This document shows, in pieces, positions 8,102 to 15,154 of a DNA stretch of 43,215 bases. The position numbers and the translations under genes are program-made. The notes beneath the pieces were generated by a model, which saw nothing but the letters and a program-made list of their open reading frames with translations, made no database searches and was not told where the DNA came from. Numbering within the stretch: position 1 is the first letter of the stretch; every line of letters begins with the position of its first letter. Source of the stretch: Nitrosotalea sp. (GTDB lineage: Archaea; Thermoproteota; Nitrososphaeria; Nitrososphaerales; Nitrosopumilaceae); assembly GCA_029850515.1 (NCBI GenBank), contig JARCRW010000013.1:1-43215 (forward strand), read 5' to 3'.

Positions 8102-8572
8102 TTAGGAACCGTGTATAAATTCTCTGGCTTCTTGTTCTGTTGGATAATATGTGAATGGAACATTTACAGATAATATTGAGATTCTATACTTACTTGTTCC
8201 AGTCAACTTGATATTTGGAACATTACTACTTTTGTTATACTTGTCAAGAATTGTATTATCAGCAGTAAATGGCGTATGAGATGAAATCTTTCCCATGGGC
8301 GGTATTACAAGTGGCTGTAGCGTACCTGTACCAAGATTCTCATTGTTAATTGATATTACAAAGTTTGTCTGTCCTACGTTAATAGGAAGCAATGAAGGAT
8401 TTTGGAATTGTAGTGTCATATTATACAGTGAGTTATTCTCACCTCTCTGTATTATCTTGCTCTCAAGTATTGATATACTGAGATTAGTGGCAGACAGATA
8501 TTGAGAATATCCAAATATGCCTACTGCGACAATAACACAAACTATAATTATTATCTTTGATCGTCTTTCCAC
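8102..8572 (-). CDS. Membrane-anchored LEA14-like (water-stress/hypersensitive-type) protein, copy 1
   Basis: The 156-aa protein has one N-terminal membrane helix (residues 7-24) and a single beta-sandwich of the LEA type 2 kind: a strand pair with MTLQFQNPSLLPINV, then FVISINNENLGTGTL, then a turn and a last strand near YRISILSVNVPFTYYP. The N-P-S/T pattern within a strand (asparagine-proline after a hydrophobic strand) is typical of this domain. The domain would lie outside the membrane. Two further proteins in this window (14069-14566 and 41106-41663) have the same architecture. The function of archaeal LEA14-like proteins is not established; stress protection is only a name-based guess. 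Confidence 0.65.
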   Translation of the reverse strand: MERRSKIIIIVCVIVAVGIFGYSQYLSATNLSISILESKIIQRGENNSLYNMTLQFQNPSLLPINVGQTNFVISINNENLGTGTLQPLVIPPMGKISSHTPFTADNTILDKYNKSSNVPNIKLTGTSKYRISILSVNVPFTYYPTEQEAREFIHGS

Positions 8573-8710
8573 GATATAATAAATTGGATATTCCCTTTTA
8601 GGACTATGCAGAAAAAAATCCAGATAAGTTGTGTAAATATTTTGATCAGTTTTCTAAGCTACTTAGAGCTAACAAAATAAATCAAGTAAATTAGAATTGA
8701 AAGTTATAAA

Positions 8711-9187
8711 ATGGCAAGAATTAAGATAAAATACGGTCAAAATGAAATTGAAATAGAGTCAAAGGACTTCTATATAGACAACGAAAGCGTAGAACAAGTC
8801 ATATGTAATCTAGCATCATTTGTCAAAGATTCTACAAATAACAATGTTCAGTACGAGTATTCCTATAACCAATCTATTCCACAAACAACCGGATTGTTAC
8901 ATTCACTTGATGATGCCGAGGTTCACGAACCTGAATTTGCTACACCTACATTTATCAACAAAGACCAGATTAGAAGCAAAATGCAGGTACTAATTGAGGA
9001 TGCTTTTTTTGATCAGCCAAGAACTGTCTCTGAGGTAGTAGCACAGCTACGAGAATATGGCTGGTCTACAGTTCCACTAGACGTATCAAAAACACTTGCA
9101 ACCATGGCCTTTGCCCATGAACTTCAAAAGGACTTGAGAGAAAAACGCAGCTATTATTCTAGGGTAAAATTACTTGAAGTTAATTAG
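8711..9187 (+). CDS. Hypothetical protein with C-terminal helical, possibly winged-helix, segment
   Basis: The 158-aa soluble protein begins with a short beta region (ARIKIKYGQNEIEIESKDFYI), has a low-complexity Asn/Ser/Gln-rich middle and a C-terminal 70-residue helical part (from IRSKMQVLIEDAFF to YYSRVKLLEV). The C-terminal part, with PRTVSEVVAQLREYGW followed by a helix and a basic hairpin (EKRSYYSRVKL), could be a winged helix, but no clear recognition helix can be named. I do not recognise the family. It overlaps the convergent zinc-ribbon gene by 4 bp. Its ATG follows an AT-rich stretch (TTATAAA) only 8 nt away, so another promoter element must lie further upstream. Confidence 0.6.
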   Translation: MARIKIKYGQNEIEIESKDFYIDNESVEQVICNLASFVKDSTNNNVQYEYSYNQSIPQTTGLLHSLDDAEVHEPEFATPTFINKDQIRSKMQVLIEDAFFDQPRTVSEVVAQLREYGWSTVPLDVSKTLATMAFAHELQKDLREKRSYYSRVKLLEVN

Positions 9188-9375
9188 GCATTAAATCCAC
9201 ACTTTTCACACGAATCAAAGACATCACCCTCCAGATGGTCAAAGTGTGCTTTGCATTTAAGACAGGTATGATGCATATCATAATATCCGTCTTTTCCAGT
9301 CTCTCCAACTTGCTTGGATGACAATTCCATGCTGCCACATTTTATACAATGACACCCACATTGCATGTGACTCAT
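9184..9375 (-). CDS. Small cysteine-rich zinc-ribbon protein (63 aa)
   Basis: In 63 residues there are eight cysteines: C6, C8, C10, C13, C38, C41, C56 and C59, giving CxC, CxxC, CxxC and CxxC knuckles. CLKCKAHF (38-45) and CEKCGF (56-61) look like the two halves of a zinc ribbon, and the N-terminal CGCHCIKC cluster could hold a second metal. There is no signal peptide. Such proteins act as nucleic-acid or protein adaptors, but no specific role can be assigned. It overlaps the end of the convergent gene by 4 bp. Confidence 0.65.
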   Translation of the reverse strand: MSHMQCGCHCIKCGSMELSSKQVGETGKDGYYDMHHTCLKCKAHFDHLEGDVFDSCEKCGFNA

Positions 9376-9414
9376 TGATATTCTACTATTAATAATCTAA
9401 GTTGAAATTTTATC

Positions 9415-10428
9415 TCAAGTCTTTTCTGGCTTGGATGGTTCCTTTGATCTAGTCTTTTTCACAATTATGATTCCAGCGACTCCTACTGCAATAATACCTC
9501 CAATCAAAAGGTAGGTTGATGTATTATCAGATTGATTTGTAGGTATAGTACCTCCTATTGTAGCATTATTAGATGAACTGGGTATACCAATTTCTTGCCC
9601 TTGACCAATCGCTCCTCCCGTTATCTGAATAGTACCATTTTTGGCTGGTTCAAATCCAATCCATGCATGTGTTGCATTATTATGGAATTCTTGGTGTAAG
9701 GTTGGATTACCATTTAATGTCACAACATATGGACCAGTTAAAAGAGCCTGCGGCATTATCACAGTGATTGGCACATTTGCCTTGTCAATACTAAATGAAT
9801 ATGCTTTTAATGATTCATCAAAAGCATAATCTCCAAGTCCTGATACAGTTCTTACTCCGACAGCAAAATTCTTTCCTGCCATTTGAACAGTCTGAATGTT
9901 CATAGGTTCATTTATGACATACTCTAAACTGAATCCATTTCCATGTTGACCTAGACCAAGATTTCCAAGATATACCGGCCTACTATTTGCCCAGACCATA
10001 TCAACTCCTTTGGGAAAATGAAATGCAGTAAAGCCAGTATCTTGTGGTTCATAATAATTCCATCTCCATACTCCATCAGTATTTGTTACAGCGTTTACTA
10101 GATCATACTTGACCAAAGTCATATTTCGCTGTGAAACGTTAATGATGATGGATAATGGTGTCTTTTGGATCTTGGCATACTCAACGGGATTGCCACTGGC
10201 ATCTGTAACAGTAAGATTATTCATGTTGCCATTTACTGTATCAATTTGAATTGGTTTCAAATTTGCAGCGGTAGAGTTGACTTCATGTGTTACATGCGCG
10301 GTGCCATTTTCATCAATGGTAACCTTGACAACTTCATGAGGGGAATCCCCCATGGACAACTGACCAAATGCTTGTGAGCCTGAAAGAACTAGTATTGATA
10401 TGAGAAGAAGACTAGGGAGAATTTTCAA
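9415..10428 (-). CDS. Surface protein with signal peptide and C-terminal membrane anchor
   Basis: The 337-aa protein has a classical signal peptide (residues 1-22, ending SGSQAFGQ) and a C-terminal hydrophobic helix (about 306-324) followed by a basic tail (KKTRSKEPSKPEKT), so the large middle part faces outwards. The ectodomain is beta-rich with many N-x-S/T sites; residues 275-303 form a Ser/Asn/Thr/Gly-rich stalk before the anchor. No enzymatic motif is seen. It lies 10 bp downstream of the cyclophilin gene on the same strand, so they probably share a transcript. The family is not recognised; the topology is confident. Confidence 0.72.
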   Translation of the reverse strand: MKILPSLLLISILVLSGSQAFGQLSMGDSPHEVVKVTIDENGTAHVTHEVNSTAANLKPIQIDTVNGNMNNLTVTDASGNPVEYAKIQKTPLSIIINVSQRNMTLVKYDLVNAVTNTDGVWRWNYYEPQDTGFTAFHFPKGVDMVWANSRPVYLGNLGLGQHGNGFSLEYVINEPMNIQTVQMAGKNFAVGVRTVSGLGDYAFDESLKAYSFSIDKANVPITVIMPQALLTGPYVVTLNGNPTLHQEFHNNATHAWIGFEPAKNGTIQITGGAIGQGQEIGIPSSSNNATIGGTIPTNQSDNTSTYLLIGGIIAVGVAGIIIVKKTRSKEPSKPEKT

Positions 10429-10438
10429 CTCTAATTTC

Positions 10439-10918
10439 CTATTCTGATATGCTTATGCGAACGATCTTTGCTTCCTGCTGAGGACAATCGTTTTTGTCTC
10501 TTGGAATCTTGACAATCTTATCTGCCGCATCCATTCCCTGCAGGACTTGTCCAAAGACAGTATACTGCTTGTCTAGGAAGGTACTATCTGTAGTTACGAT
10601 GAAAAACTGAGAGCCTGCACTATTTGGATCCATTGCCCTTGCCATTGATACTATGCCTCTAAGGTGAGATCTGGAGCTAAATTCCGCCTTTATTGTATAT
10701 CCTGGTCCGCCCATGCCCCAATTGCTCTTATCTGGCTTCTTTGTATTTGGATCTCCTCCCTGGATCATGAAACCCGGAATTACGCGATGAAATAGTGTTC
10801 CATCGTAAAAGTTACTTTTTGCTAATTTGGTAAAATTTCTCACAGTTTCTGGAGCAATATTTGGAAATAATTCAAAGACTATGTTGCCAAAATTTGTTTC
10901 AATAGTTGCCTTGGACAC
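10439..10918 (-). CDS. Cyclophilin-type peptidyl-prolyl cis-trans isomerase
   Basis: The 159-aa single-domain cyclophilin accelerates proline isomerisation during folding. The catalytic and core motifs are present: FHRVIPGFMIQGGDP (residues 43-57, with the catalytic Arg in FHRV), AMDPNSAGSQFFI and the C-terminal FGQVLQGMD. No signal peptide is present, so the protein is cytoplasmic. It is followed after 10 bp by a gene for a membrane-anchored surface protein. The window also holds an FKBP (18005-18751), so two PPIase families are represented. Confidence 0.93.
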   Translation of the reverse strand: MSKATIETNFGNIVFELFPNIAPETVRNFTKLAKSNFYDGTLFHRVIPGFMIQGGDPNTKKPDKSNWGMGGPGYTIKAEFSSRSHLRGIVSMARAMDPNSAGSQFFIVTTDSTFLDKQYTVFGQVLQGMDAADKIVKIPRDKNDCPQQEAKIVRISISE

Positions 10919-11192
10919 CTCTTGACAACTGATTTTTAATCATAAGAACTTTTCTCCACTTTTTTTCATAGTGGGACAAGTGAAGTTGCTAGTTTTACAT
11001 GGTGATAATAAATCGTAAAATAAAAACATTTTAGATAACAAATTTCTGTTTGTAAAATTTCTTCAAAAACTATGATTCTGTGATACAAACACACAATTCT
11101 ATTTTTGCGTCAAAGTCAAACTTTCGAGTATCAAAAATTATTACCAAAAACATAGTAACAGTCTTATATAGAACATCTGGAAACTAAAATTC
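10919..11192. other. 274-bp intergenic region between divergent genes
   Basis: This is the largest gene-free stretch in the window. It is AT-rich, with several T tracts and A tracts. Both flanking genes point outwards, so it must hold their two promoters; TTATATA at 11164-11170 serves the rightward gene. I looked for tRNA, C/D-box and K-turn patterns and for a short coding frame and found none I could defend. Confidence 0.4.
11164..11170 (+). promoter_or_regulatory. TATA box for the 11193 gene
   Basis: TTATATA is centred 26 nt before the GTG at 11193, supporting both this start codon and a leaderless mRNA. Confidence 0.5.
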
Positions 11193-11435
11193 GTGAATCG
11201 TACTACTCAAAGCACAAGCATCAAACAAGCAATCAATGAATTGCTTGACAAAGGCCTTACAGATAAACAAGATATCTACTCCAAAGTAGTAGAAGAACTT
11301 GGGGTTCCAAGACCAACCGTCAGACGAGTAGCTAGGGATCTTCGAAACGAACTTCTGCAAAAGATAAAGATTTTACAGTCTGAAGTTCCAGAAATGGAGA
11401 TCGCGCAAGGGAAGACTACTCAAAGCACTGATTAG
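11193..11435 (+). CDS. Small helix-turn-helix protein (80 aa)
   Basis: The 80-residue protein is nearly all helical. Residues 10-50 read as a helix-turn-helix: a first helix IKQAINELLDKG, a second SKVVEELG and a recognition-like helix PRPTVRRVARDLRNEL. The C-terminal 25 residues are a short helix and a polar tail. It is likely a DNA-binding protein, possibly one of the many small archaeal regulators, but the target is unknown. The start is GTG, supported by a TATA box at the leaderless distance. The gene is followed by T tracts typical of archaeal termination. Confidence 0.68.
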   Translation: MNRTTQSTSIKQAINELLDKGLTDKQDIYSKVVEELGVPRPTVRRVARDLRNELLQKIKILQSEVPEMEIAQGKTTQSTD

Positions 11436-11442
11436 CATTAAC

Positions 11443-11475
11443 CCCTTTTTCATTTTTACAAAGTCCTTTTTTATT
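11443..11475 (+). terminator. T-tract terminator after the 80-aa HTH gene
   Basis: Three T runs (11446-11450, 11453-11457, 11467-11473) follow the stop codon at 11433-11435 without a hairpin. Archaeal RNA polymerase and the KH-CPSF nuclease (FttA) terminate at such U-rich signals. Confidence 0.4.
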
Positions 11476-11490
11476 CTGAAAATCTGCATT

Positions 11491-11500
11491 ACTATTTATA
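11491..11500 (+). promoter_or_regulatory. TATA box for the 11525 gene
   Basis: ACTATTTATA is centred about 28 nt before the ATG at 11525. Confidence 0.45.
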
Positions 11501-11524
11501 TTCAACCATAGAAGAGATAAATTC

Positions 11525-11983
11525 ATGGGACGTCAGTATGATACACCTACAATAGTGACAAGCTGTCTTGCAATTTCCTTAACTATCTTATACTTTGTAC
11601 TTCCTGAGGCACTTCACTTCACTTTGACAGTTTTCATAGCAGCTTCCTGGTTCCTAGCAGCTATATGCTGGCTGGCTCTGAAAAGTACTCAGTATATGCA
11701 CAGATTTGAAGCACACGAGCACGAAGAAAAAAAAAAGCTAACTAGCCATAGCAGCGGCCAAACCCTGCAAATGACATCAAATCAGATTAGTCAAGCAAAA
11801 TCTGAATTAAACGCTGAATTGGACTCACTTCGAAGTTCACTTAAGAACAAAGATGACGAGATTGAAAGTCTAAAATCTGAGATATCAAATCTTAACACAC
11901 TCGTTGAGATTGAGAAACTAAAAGTAGATCTTGCCAATCTAAAGACTTTGGCTGCAAAGGAAAGCAATAAAAAGAAAAAATAG
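11525..11983 (+). CDS. Two-helix membrane protein with cytoplasmic coiled coil
   Basis: The 152-aa protein has two closely spaced membrane helices (about residues 10-27 and 32-52), a short polar link with HRFEAHEHEEKKK, and a long coiled coil (about residues 85-145: heptads of L/I with E, K, S) ending in a lysine cluster. With a hairpin in the membrane, both ends are on the same side, probably the cytoplasm. It is flanked by a small HTH gene and a tiny convergent cysteine-rich gene. No family is recognised; scaffolding of a membrane complex is a guess. Confidence 0.65.
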   Translation: MGRQYDTPTIVTSCLAISLTILYFVLPEALHFTLTVFIAASWFLAAICWLALKSTQYMHRFEAHEHEEKKKLTSHSSGQTLQMTSNQISQAKSELNAELDSLRSSLKNKDDEIESLKSEISNLNTLVEIEKLKVDLANLKTLAAKESNKKKK

Positions 11984-12103
11984 CTATTTGCAGTGTGCAC
12001 AAAAGTGCTTACCATGATTTTCTTTACACGAAGGACAGCTTATTGCTCCACCATAATGGCAGTTACATTTACATCCATCGTTTAGTTTCTCTTCTGATAT
12101 CAA
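11984..12103 (-). CDS. Very small cysteine/histidine-rich protein (39 aa)
   Basis: A 40-codon minus-strand frame runs from a TTG (12101-12103) to a TAG (11984-11986). In 39 residues it holds seven cysteines and four histidines: C11, C13, C15, H16, C23, C26, H30, H33, C35, H37 and C38, giving CKCNCH, CPSC and HFCAHC. The density and the CxxC pairs are those of a zinc-binding knuckle, not of random sequence. An in-frame TGA lies upstream, so the start cannot be far away. It fits exactly against the stop of the convergent coiled-coil gene (11983). Function unknown; a metal-binding regulator is possible. Confidence 0.55.
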   Translation of the reverse strand: MISEEKLNDGCKCNCHYGGAISCPSCKENHGKHFCAHCK

Positions 12104-12130
12104 GTGATGTGAATAATAAATACGTCAACT

Positions 12131-12140
12131 TAATATTTAA
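12131..12140 (+). promoter_or_regulatory. Symmetric TATA box between divergent small genes
   Basis: TAATATTTAA is centred about 24-25 nt before the ATG at 12159. Because the box is nearly palindromic it could also drive the leftward 39-aa gene, whose start lies about 32 nt away. Confidence 0.4.
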
Positions 12141-12158
12141 CAATACGGAATTGTTGAC

Positions 12159-12581
12159 ATGAAGTTACTAATAGGCGCAATCTTTGGACTCTTCATACTT
12201 TTACTTCCAAGTATTACACTACCTACCTCTCAGGGTGCAGAATGGAACCAGAAGCTAGTAGTAGCACCTGAAGGAAATGTTGTTGTGGAAAAAAGCGTTG
12301 TTTCTATGTACATTCCAGGAGATAGCAAATTACCATTTGGCTGTGTTTGGGGAACAGTACAAAATGCTGCACCCGGTTATCCTGTCATAATTCAGATATA
12401 TCAAAATGGAAAACCAGTTTATGTTGCACAAACCGATGTAAAAAGTGACGGTTCCTATGAACATTATTTCAGAGTGAAATCTGTGGAAGGTAACAAGGTT
12501 ATCCACATCTTTGAAGGGAGTTATACAGTAGACATTTTCAAAACTGTTGTGCAAAATACATCTGGCACAACTTTAACCTAA
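12159..12581 (+). CDS. Small secreted protein (140 aa)
   Basis: The N terminus is a signal peptide (MKLLIGAIFGLFILLLPS, then a small-residue stretch to about residue 26). The remaining 115 residues are beta-rich, with repeated strand patterns (MYIPGDSKLPFGCVWGTV, VIIQIYQNGKPVYVAQTDVK, YFRVKSV) that suggest a single immunoglobulin-like sandwich, as in archaeal surface modules. There is one cysteine and no anchor at the C terminus, so the protein may be released or bind to other surface proteins. No specific function is recognised. The tRNA-Arg gene follows in the opposite orientation. Confidence 0.65.
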   Translation: MKLLIGAIFGLFILLLPSITLPTSQGAEWNQKLVVAPEGNVVVEKSVVSMYIPGDSKLPFGCVWGTVQNAAPGYPVIIQIYQNGKPVYVAQTDVKSDGSYEHYFRVKSVEGNKVIHIFEGSYTVDIFKTVVQNTSGTTLT

Positions 12582-12601
12582 ATTTTTAATTTAAAATAAG
12601 A

Positions 12602-12694
12602 CGGGCTCGGAGGGCTTCGATCCCTCGACCTGTAACTTAGGAGGCTACCGCGCTATCCATGTTTCGCGTCAATTAGACTCTGCGCCACGAGCCC
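12602..12694 (-). tRNA. tRNA-Arg(CCU) with a probable D-loop intron
   Basis: Read on the minus strand, the gene folds as a cloverleaf: acceptor stem GGGCTCG/CGAGCCC, D stem GCGC/GCGC, anticodon stem GTAGC/GTTAC with loop CTCCTAA (anticodon CCU, arginine), and T arm GAGGG/CCCTC with a seven-base loop. The 3' CCA is not encoded. The D loop is 28 nt, far too long for a mature tRNA. Removing 18 nt (12661-12678) restores a normal 10-nt D loop, AGAATGGATA, and a 75-nt tRNA including the discriminator base. It is read from the strand opposite to the preceding secreted-protein gene. Confidence 0.85.
12661..12678 (-). other. Predicted 18-nt tRNA intron in the D loop
   Basis: The predicted intron, on the minus strand, is GTCTAATTGACGCGAAAC. 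A four-base-pair central helix can form between TCTA (intron) and TGGA (exon 2), flanked by three-base bulges GAG and ACA. This is the bulge-helix-bulge layout cut by archaeal tRNA-splicing endonuclease. Cuts after the second bulge base give exactly the normal D-loop length. The outer helix is imperfect, so this is a relaxed motif and the precise ends are inferred. Confidence 0.6.
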
Positions 12695-12718
12695 AAAAAA
12701 ACCACACTGGGTAAGCAT

Positions 12719-13429
12719 TTAAGCGTAATCAAGATTTGAGATGATCATCTGATGAATCTGTTGCCAATCAGGATCATTGTCATTATTCCATTTTTCATAA
12801 AACACAACATCCTTGAGACCAAGGCGTGGTAGCCAACCAGCACTCTCTAGATCTGGCTTGTCTGCAAAATTTGATACATGTCCAAGACAAAGATAAGCTA
12901 CAGGAACTACATGATCTGGAATCTCAAGAATTCTTTTAAGATCATCATTTGAAAGTATACTAACCCAACCAACACCAATCCCCTCTGCTCTTGCTGCAAG
13001 CCAAAGATTCTGTATTGCACAACAAACACTATAGATCCCTGTCTCCGGAATACTTGATCTTCCTATGACAAACGGACCAAACTTTGTAGGATCATATGTA
13101 ATGCATATGTTTACGGTGCAGTCCAAAATTCCTTCAAGTCTTAATGACAAGTACTTTGATCTTTTTGGGTCCTCAACAAGAGTAGAGGAACGAATTCGTT
13201 CCCTGTCAAATGAATCTCTAACCTGTTTTCTGGCATCTTTATTTTTAACTAAAATAAAGTTCCATGGCTGAGAGAACCCTACTGACGGGGCATGGTGTGC
13301 AGCATTCAATATCCGTGTGAGCGCTTTCTCATCAATTGGTTCTGAAGTAAAATGAGATCTAACATCACGTCTAGAAAATACAGCCTTGTAAAATCCATCC
13401 TTTTCCTCTGGTGAAAAATCACCAATCAT
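12719..13429 (-). CDS. bluB: 5,6-dimethylbenzimidazole synthase (BluB-like nitroreductase)
   Basis: BluB breaks down reduced FMN with oxygen to make 5,6-dimethylbenzimidazole, the lower ligand of vitamin B12. The 236-aa protein carries its signatures: FSRRDVRSHF at residues 18-27, AAHHAPSVGFSQPWNF at 43-58, and GVGWVSIL near 155. The HAPS-G-SQPW pattern separates BluB from ordinary nitroreductases. The C terminus (DVVFYEKW) also matches BluB. The gene stands alone between two tRNA genes; the other cobalamin genes in the window (cbiH, NiCoT) are more than 10 kb away. The enzyme needs oxygen, consistent with an aerobic ammonia oxidiser that makes true cobalamin. Confidence 0.9.
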   Translation of the reverse strand: MIGDFSPEEKDGFYKAVFSRRDVRSHFTSEPIDEKALTRILNAAHHAPSVGFSQPWNFILVKNKDARKQVRDSFDRERIRSSTLVEDPKRSKYLSLRLEGILDCTVNICITYDPTKFGPFVIGRSSIPETGIYSVCCAIQNLWLAARAEGIGVGWVSILSNDDLKRILEIPDHVVPVAYLCLGHVSNFADKPDLESAGWLPRLGLKDVVFYEKWNNDNDPDWQQIHQMIISNLDYA

Positions 13430-13566
13430 ATGATAGTCACTTGATGCATTGCATATTATTCTTGTTTTCTGATGTTATTACTTCTTGGCATGATTATCAT
13501 TTTAATATGTAGCAGAGCCTATTTTCTTAAACGTTAATAACGTCTAGAGAAAGCTCGTATTCTAGC

Positions 13567-13640
13567 GGGCCGATCGTCTAGTTGGTTAGGATACCGCCCT
13601 GACACGGCGGTGGTCGAGAGTTCAAATCTCTCTCGGCCCA
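13567..13640 (+). tRNA. tRNA-Val(GAC)
   Basis: The cloverleaf is complete: acceptor stem GGGCCGA/TCGGCCC plus discriminator A, a D stem with wobble pairs, anticodon stem CCGCC/GGCGG with loop CTGACAC (anticodon GAC, valine), and T arm GAGAG/CTCTC around TTCAAAT. The length is 74 nt with no intron, and the 3' CCA is not encoded. Confidence 0.93.
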
Positions 13641-13651
13641 TTTCTTTTTAT
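13641..13651 (+). terminator. T-rich end of tRNA-Val transcription unit
   Basis: TTTCTTTTTAT directly follows the tRNA and is a typical archaeal U-tract termination signal. Confidence 0.4.
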
Positions 13652-13673
13652 TCAATACCGTTAGTTACAATTT

Positions 13674-14072
13674 ATGATGAAATTTACCATAAAAGAATCA
13701 GAATTTCTAAAGGAAAATGAGGGATGTAGAATAGCTACATGTGCAAGTGATGTACCACATATTGCTCCTGTCACATATTATTTTGAAGATGGTTTTTTTT
13801 ACTTTGCAACAGACTATGACACAAAAAAGTATGCAAATCTAAAAAAAAATAACAAAATTGCAATTTCTGTGGATATTTACCTACCTGGTCAACACAAAGC
13901 TGTTGTTGTACAAGGCTCAACTACTTTTATTGAAAAAGGCCCACAGTTCAAACGGTTATACGAAATATTTTTCAAAAAGTTTGCTTGGGTAAGAGAAGAT
14001 CCTTGGAAAGAAGAGGAAGCACCGTTTGTAAAAATTATTCCAAAAACTAAAACAAGTTGGGGTCTGGGCTAG
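13674..14072 (+). CDS. PPOX-type split-barrel flavin/F420-binding protein
   Basis: The 132-aa protein matches the pyridoxamine-phosphate-oxidase-like split barrel: an N-terminal helix ending LKENEGCRIATC, a strand pair HIAPVTYYFEDGFFYFATD, the cofactor-contacting segment KKYANLKKNNKIAISVD, then VVVQGSTTF and a C-terminal strand with IIPKTKTSWG. Proteins of this family bind FMN, F420 or heme and act as oxidoreductases or reductases of small metabolites. Which cofactor is used cannot be told. Two adjacent ATGs (13674 and 13677) could start translation. The 3' end overlaps the convergent LEA14-like gene by 4 bp. Confidence 0.8.
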   Translation: MMKFTIKESEFLKENEGCRIATCASDVPHIAPVTYYFEDGFFYFATDYDTKKYANLKKNNKIAISVDIYLPGQHKAVVVQGSTTFIEKGPQFKRLYEIFFKKFAWVREDPWKEEEAPFVKIIPKTKTSWGLG

Positions 14073-14566
14073 CTAAAAGTCAAATCAAAGTCTTTGATAA
14101 CTGATGTCAAAAATGATTCTATAGTTACTTGTCCCTTTATCTCATATGTTACTGGTTGGTTGGTTGTTATGTCTGAATATTCCTTTGCGATATCATCACT
14201 ATTTACAAGATCAAATGTTGTAGGTATGGTAACATTACTATTGGCAAAAAGCGCAGGTCTTCCAGCTTCTGGAATATCATCTGTTGTAAAATGCCCATCT
14301 CCAAGAACTTTCCCATTTGCATATAGTTGATAATTTATTGTAGCAATAGTCAATACAATAGAAGTAGGATTTTGAAGATTAAATCTTACATCAAGATGTG
14401 CACGTTTGTCCAGTTTGTTCTCATCAAGAATTTTGATGCTGTCAATTTTTACTGTTACTTTGTTAAGATCAACCTGAAAAGAATCTGCATAGACAAAAAA
14501 GAATAACATCATTGCACCAAGACCTGCAAAACAGGCTAGTATTACTAGCCTTCCCGTATTAATCAA
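14069..14566 (-). CDS. Membrane-anchored LEA14-like protein, copy 2
   Basis: The 165-aa protein has an N-terminal membrane helix (residues 8-26) and one LEA type 2-like beta-sandwich. The domain shows LDVRFNLQNPTSIVLTIAT, then YQLYANGKVLGDGHF and a last strand near YEIKGQVTIESFLTSV. The strand-NPT turn and YANGKVLG match copy 3 (41106-41663), which has NLTNPNDNTLI and YANGIVIG. This indicates paralogy. The soluble domain is predicted to be outside the membrane. Function is not known. Confidence 0.7.
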   Translation of the reverse strand: MINTGRLVILACFAGLGAMMLFFFVYADSFQVDLNKVTVKIDSIKILDENKLDKRAHLDVRFNLQNPTSIVLTIATINYQLYANGKVLGDGHFTTDDIPEAGRPALFANSNVTIPTTFDLVNSDDIAKEYSDITTNQPVTYEIKGQVTIESFLTSVIKDFDLTFS

Positions 14567-14620
14567 ATCTAAAAGCTACGTGGTCTGTTCAATTAAAAAA
14601 CCTTCGTCAAATGGTTTTGG

Positions 14621-15154
14621 ATGATAATAGATATTATTCGTCAGCCCTGCAGTAGGATAATGGCACTTGTTGATGCACTAATTATGTGGGCACACCTTGT
14701 AGCAGCATCAATTTGGGTAGGTGGGTCCATATTCATTGGAATAGTTCTTGCTCCACTTCTTAAGACATTTTCAGATTCTGTAGATGGAAGACTGTCAATA
14801 ATGATTCGTGTAGGACGCAGATTCAACACAATTGGCGTCCCATCTCTTATCGTATTGATCATAACTGGAATCTACAATTCTATTGGATTTATTGAAAGAC
14901 CATCGATGATACTTTCCACAAATTATGGAATAGTTCTTCTCATCAAAGTAATTTTTGTAATCATGTTGATAATCATATTTGCAATACATGTAAGATTAAT
15001 CCGTTCTGAGGTGGAAAGAAAGATAGAGTCAAAAGCTCTTTCTGGAGAGCATTTACAAAAACTACGTTCAAAAATTATCATGCTTGGTAGACTAACAGTA
15101 ATAATTTCTATTATTATACTCTTGATGGCCGCATTGCTTCATTCAGGTGTCTGA
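14621..15154 (+). CDS. CopD-like integral membrane protein
   Basis: The protein has four predicted membrane helices (about residues 15-45, 68-90, 102-125 and 152-176). The first helix reads WAHLVAASIWVGGSIFIG, the pattern of the copper resistance D (CopD/PcoD) family, with a histidine in W-x-H that is often a metal or heme ligand. The frame begins at an ATG at 14621, but the ATG at 14660 (residue 14, MALVDALIMW) begins right before the first helix and is a good alternative. The last 12 bp overlap the convergent rtcA. Copper or heme transport is a family-level inference only. Confidence 0.7.
   Translation: MIIDIIRQPCSRIMALVDALIMWAHLVAASIWVGGSIFIGIVLAPLLKTFSDSVDGRLSIMIRVGRRFNTIGVPSLIVLIITGIYNSIGFIERPSMILSTNYGIVLLIKVIFVIMLIIIFAIHVRLIRSEVERKIESKALSGEHLQKLRSKIIMLGRLTVIISIIILLMAALLHSGV

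Noticed and set aside
10919-11192. C/D-box RNA or other small RNA in the largest spacer
   Set aside because: GTGATAA near 11002 resembles a C box but no matching D box or guide layout was found.
13524-13540. Regulatory palindrome before tRNA-Val
   Set aside because: The symmetric CGTTAATAACG is most simply the TATA region of the tRNA promoter, though at a slightly long distance; nothing indicates an operator.
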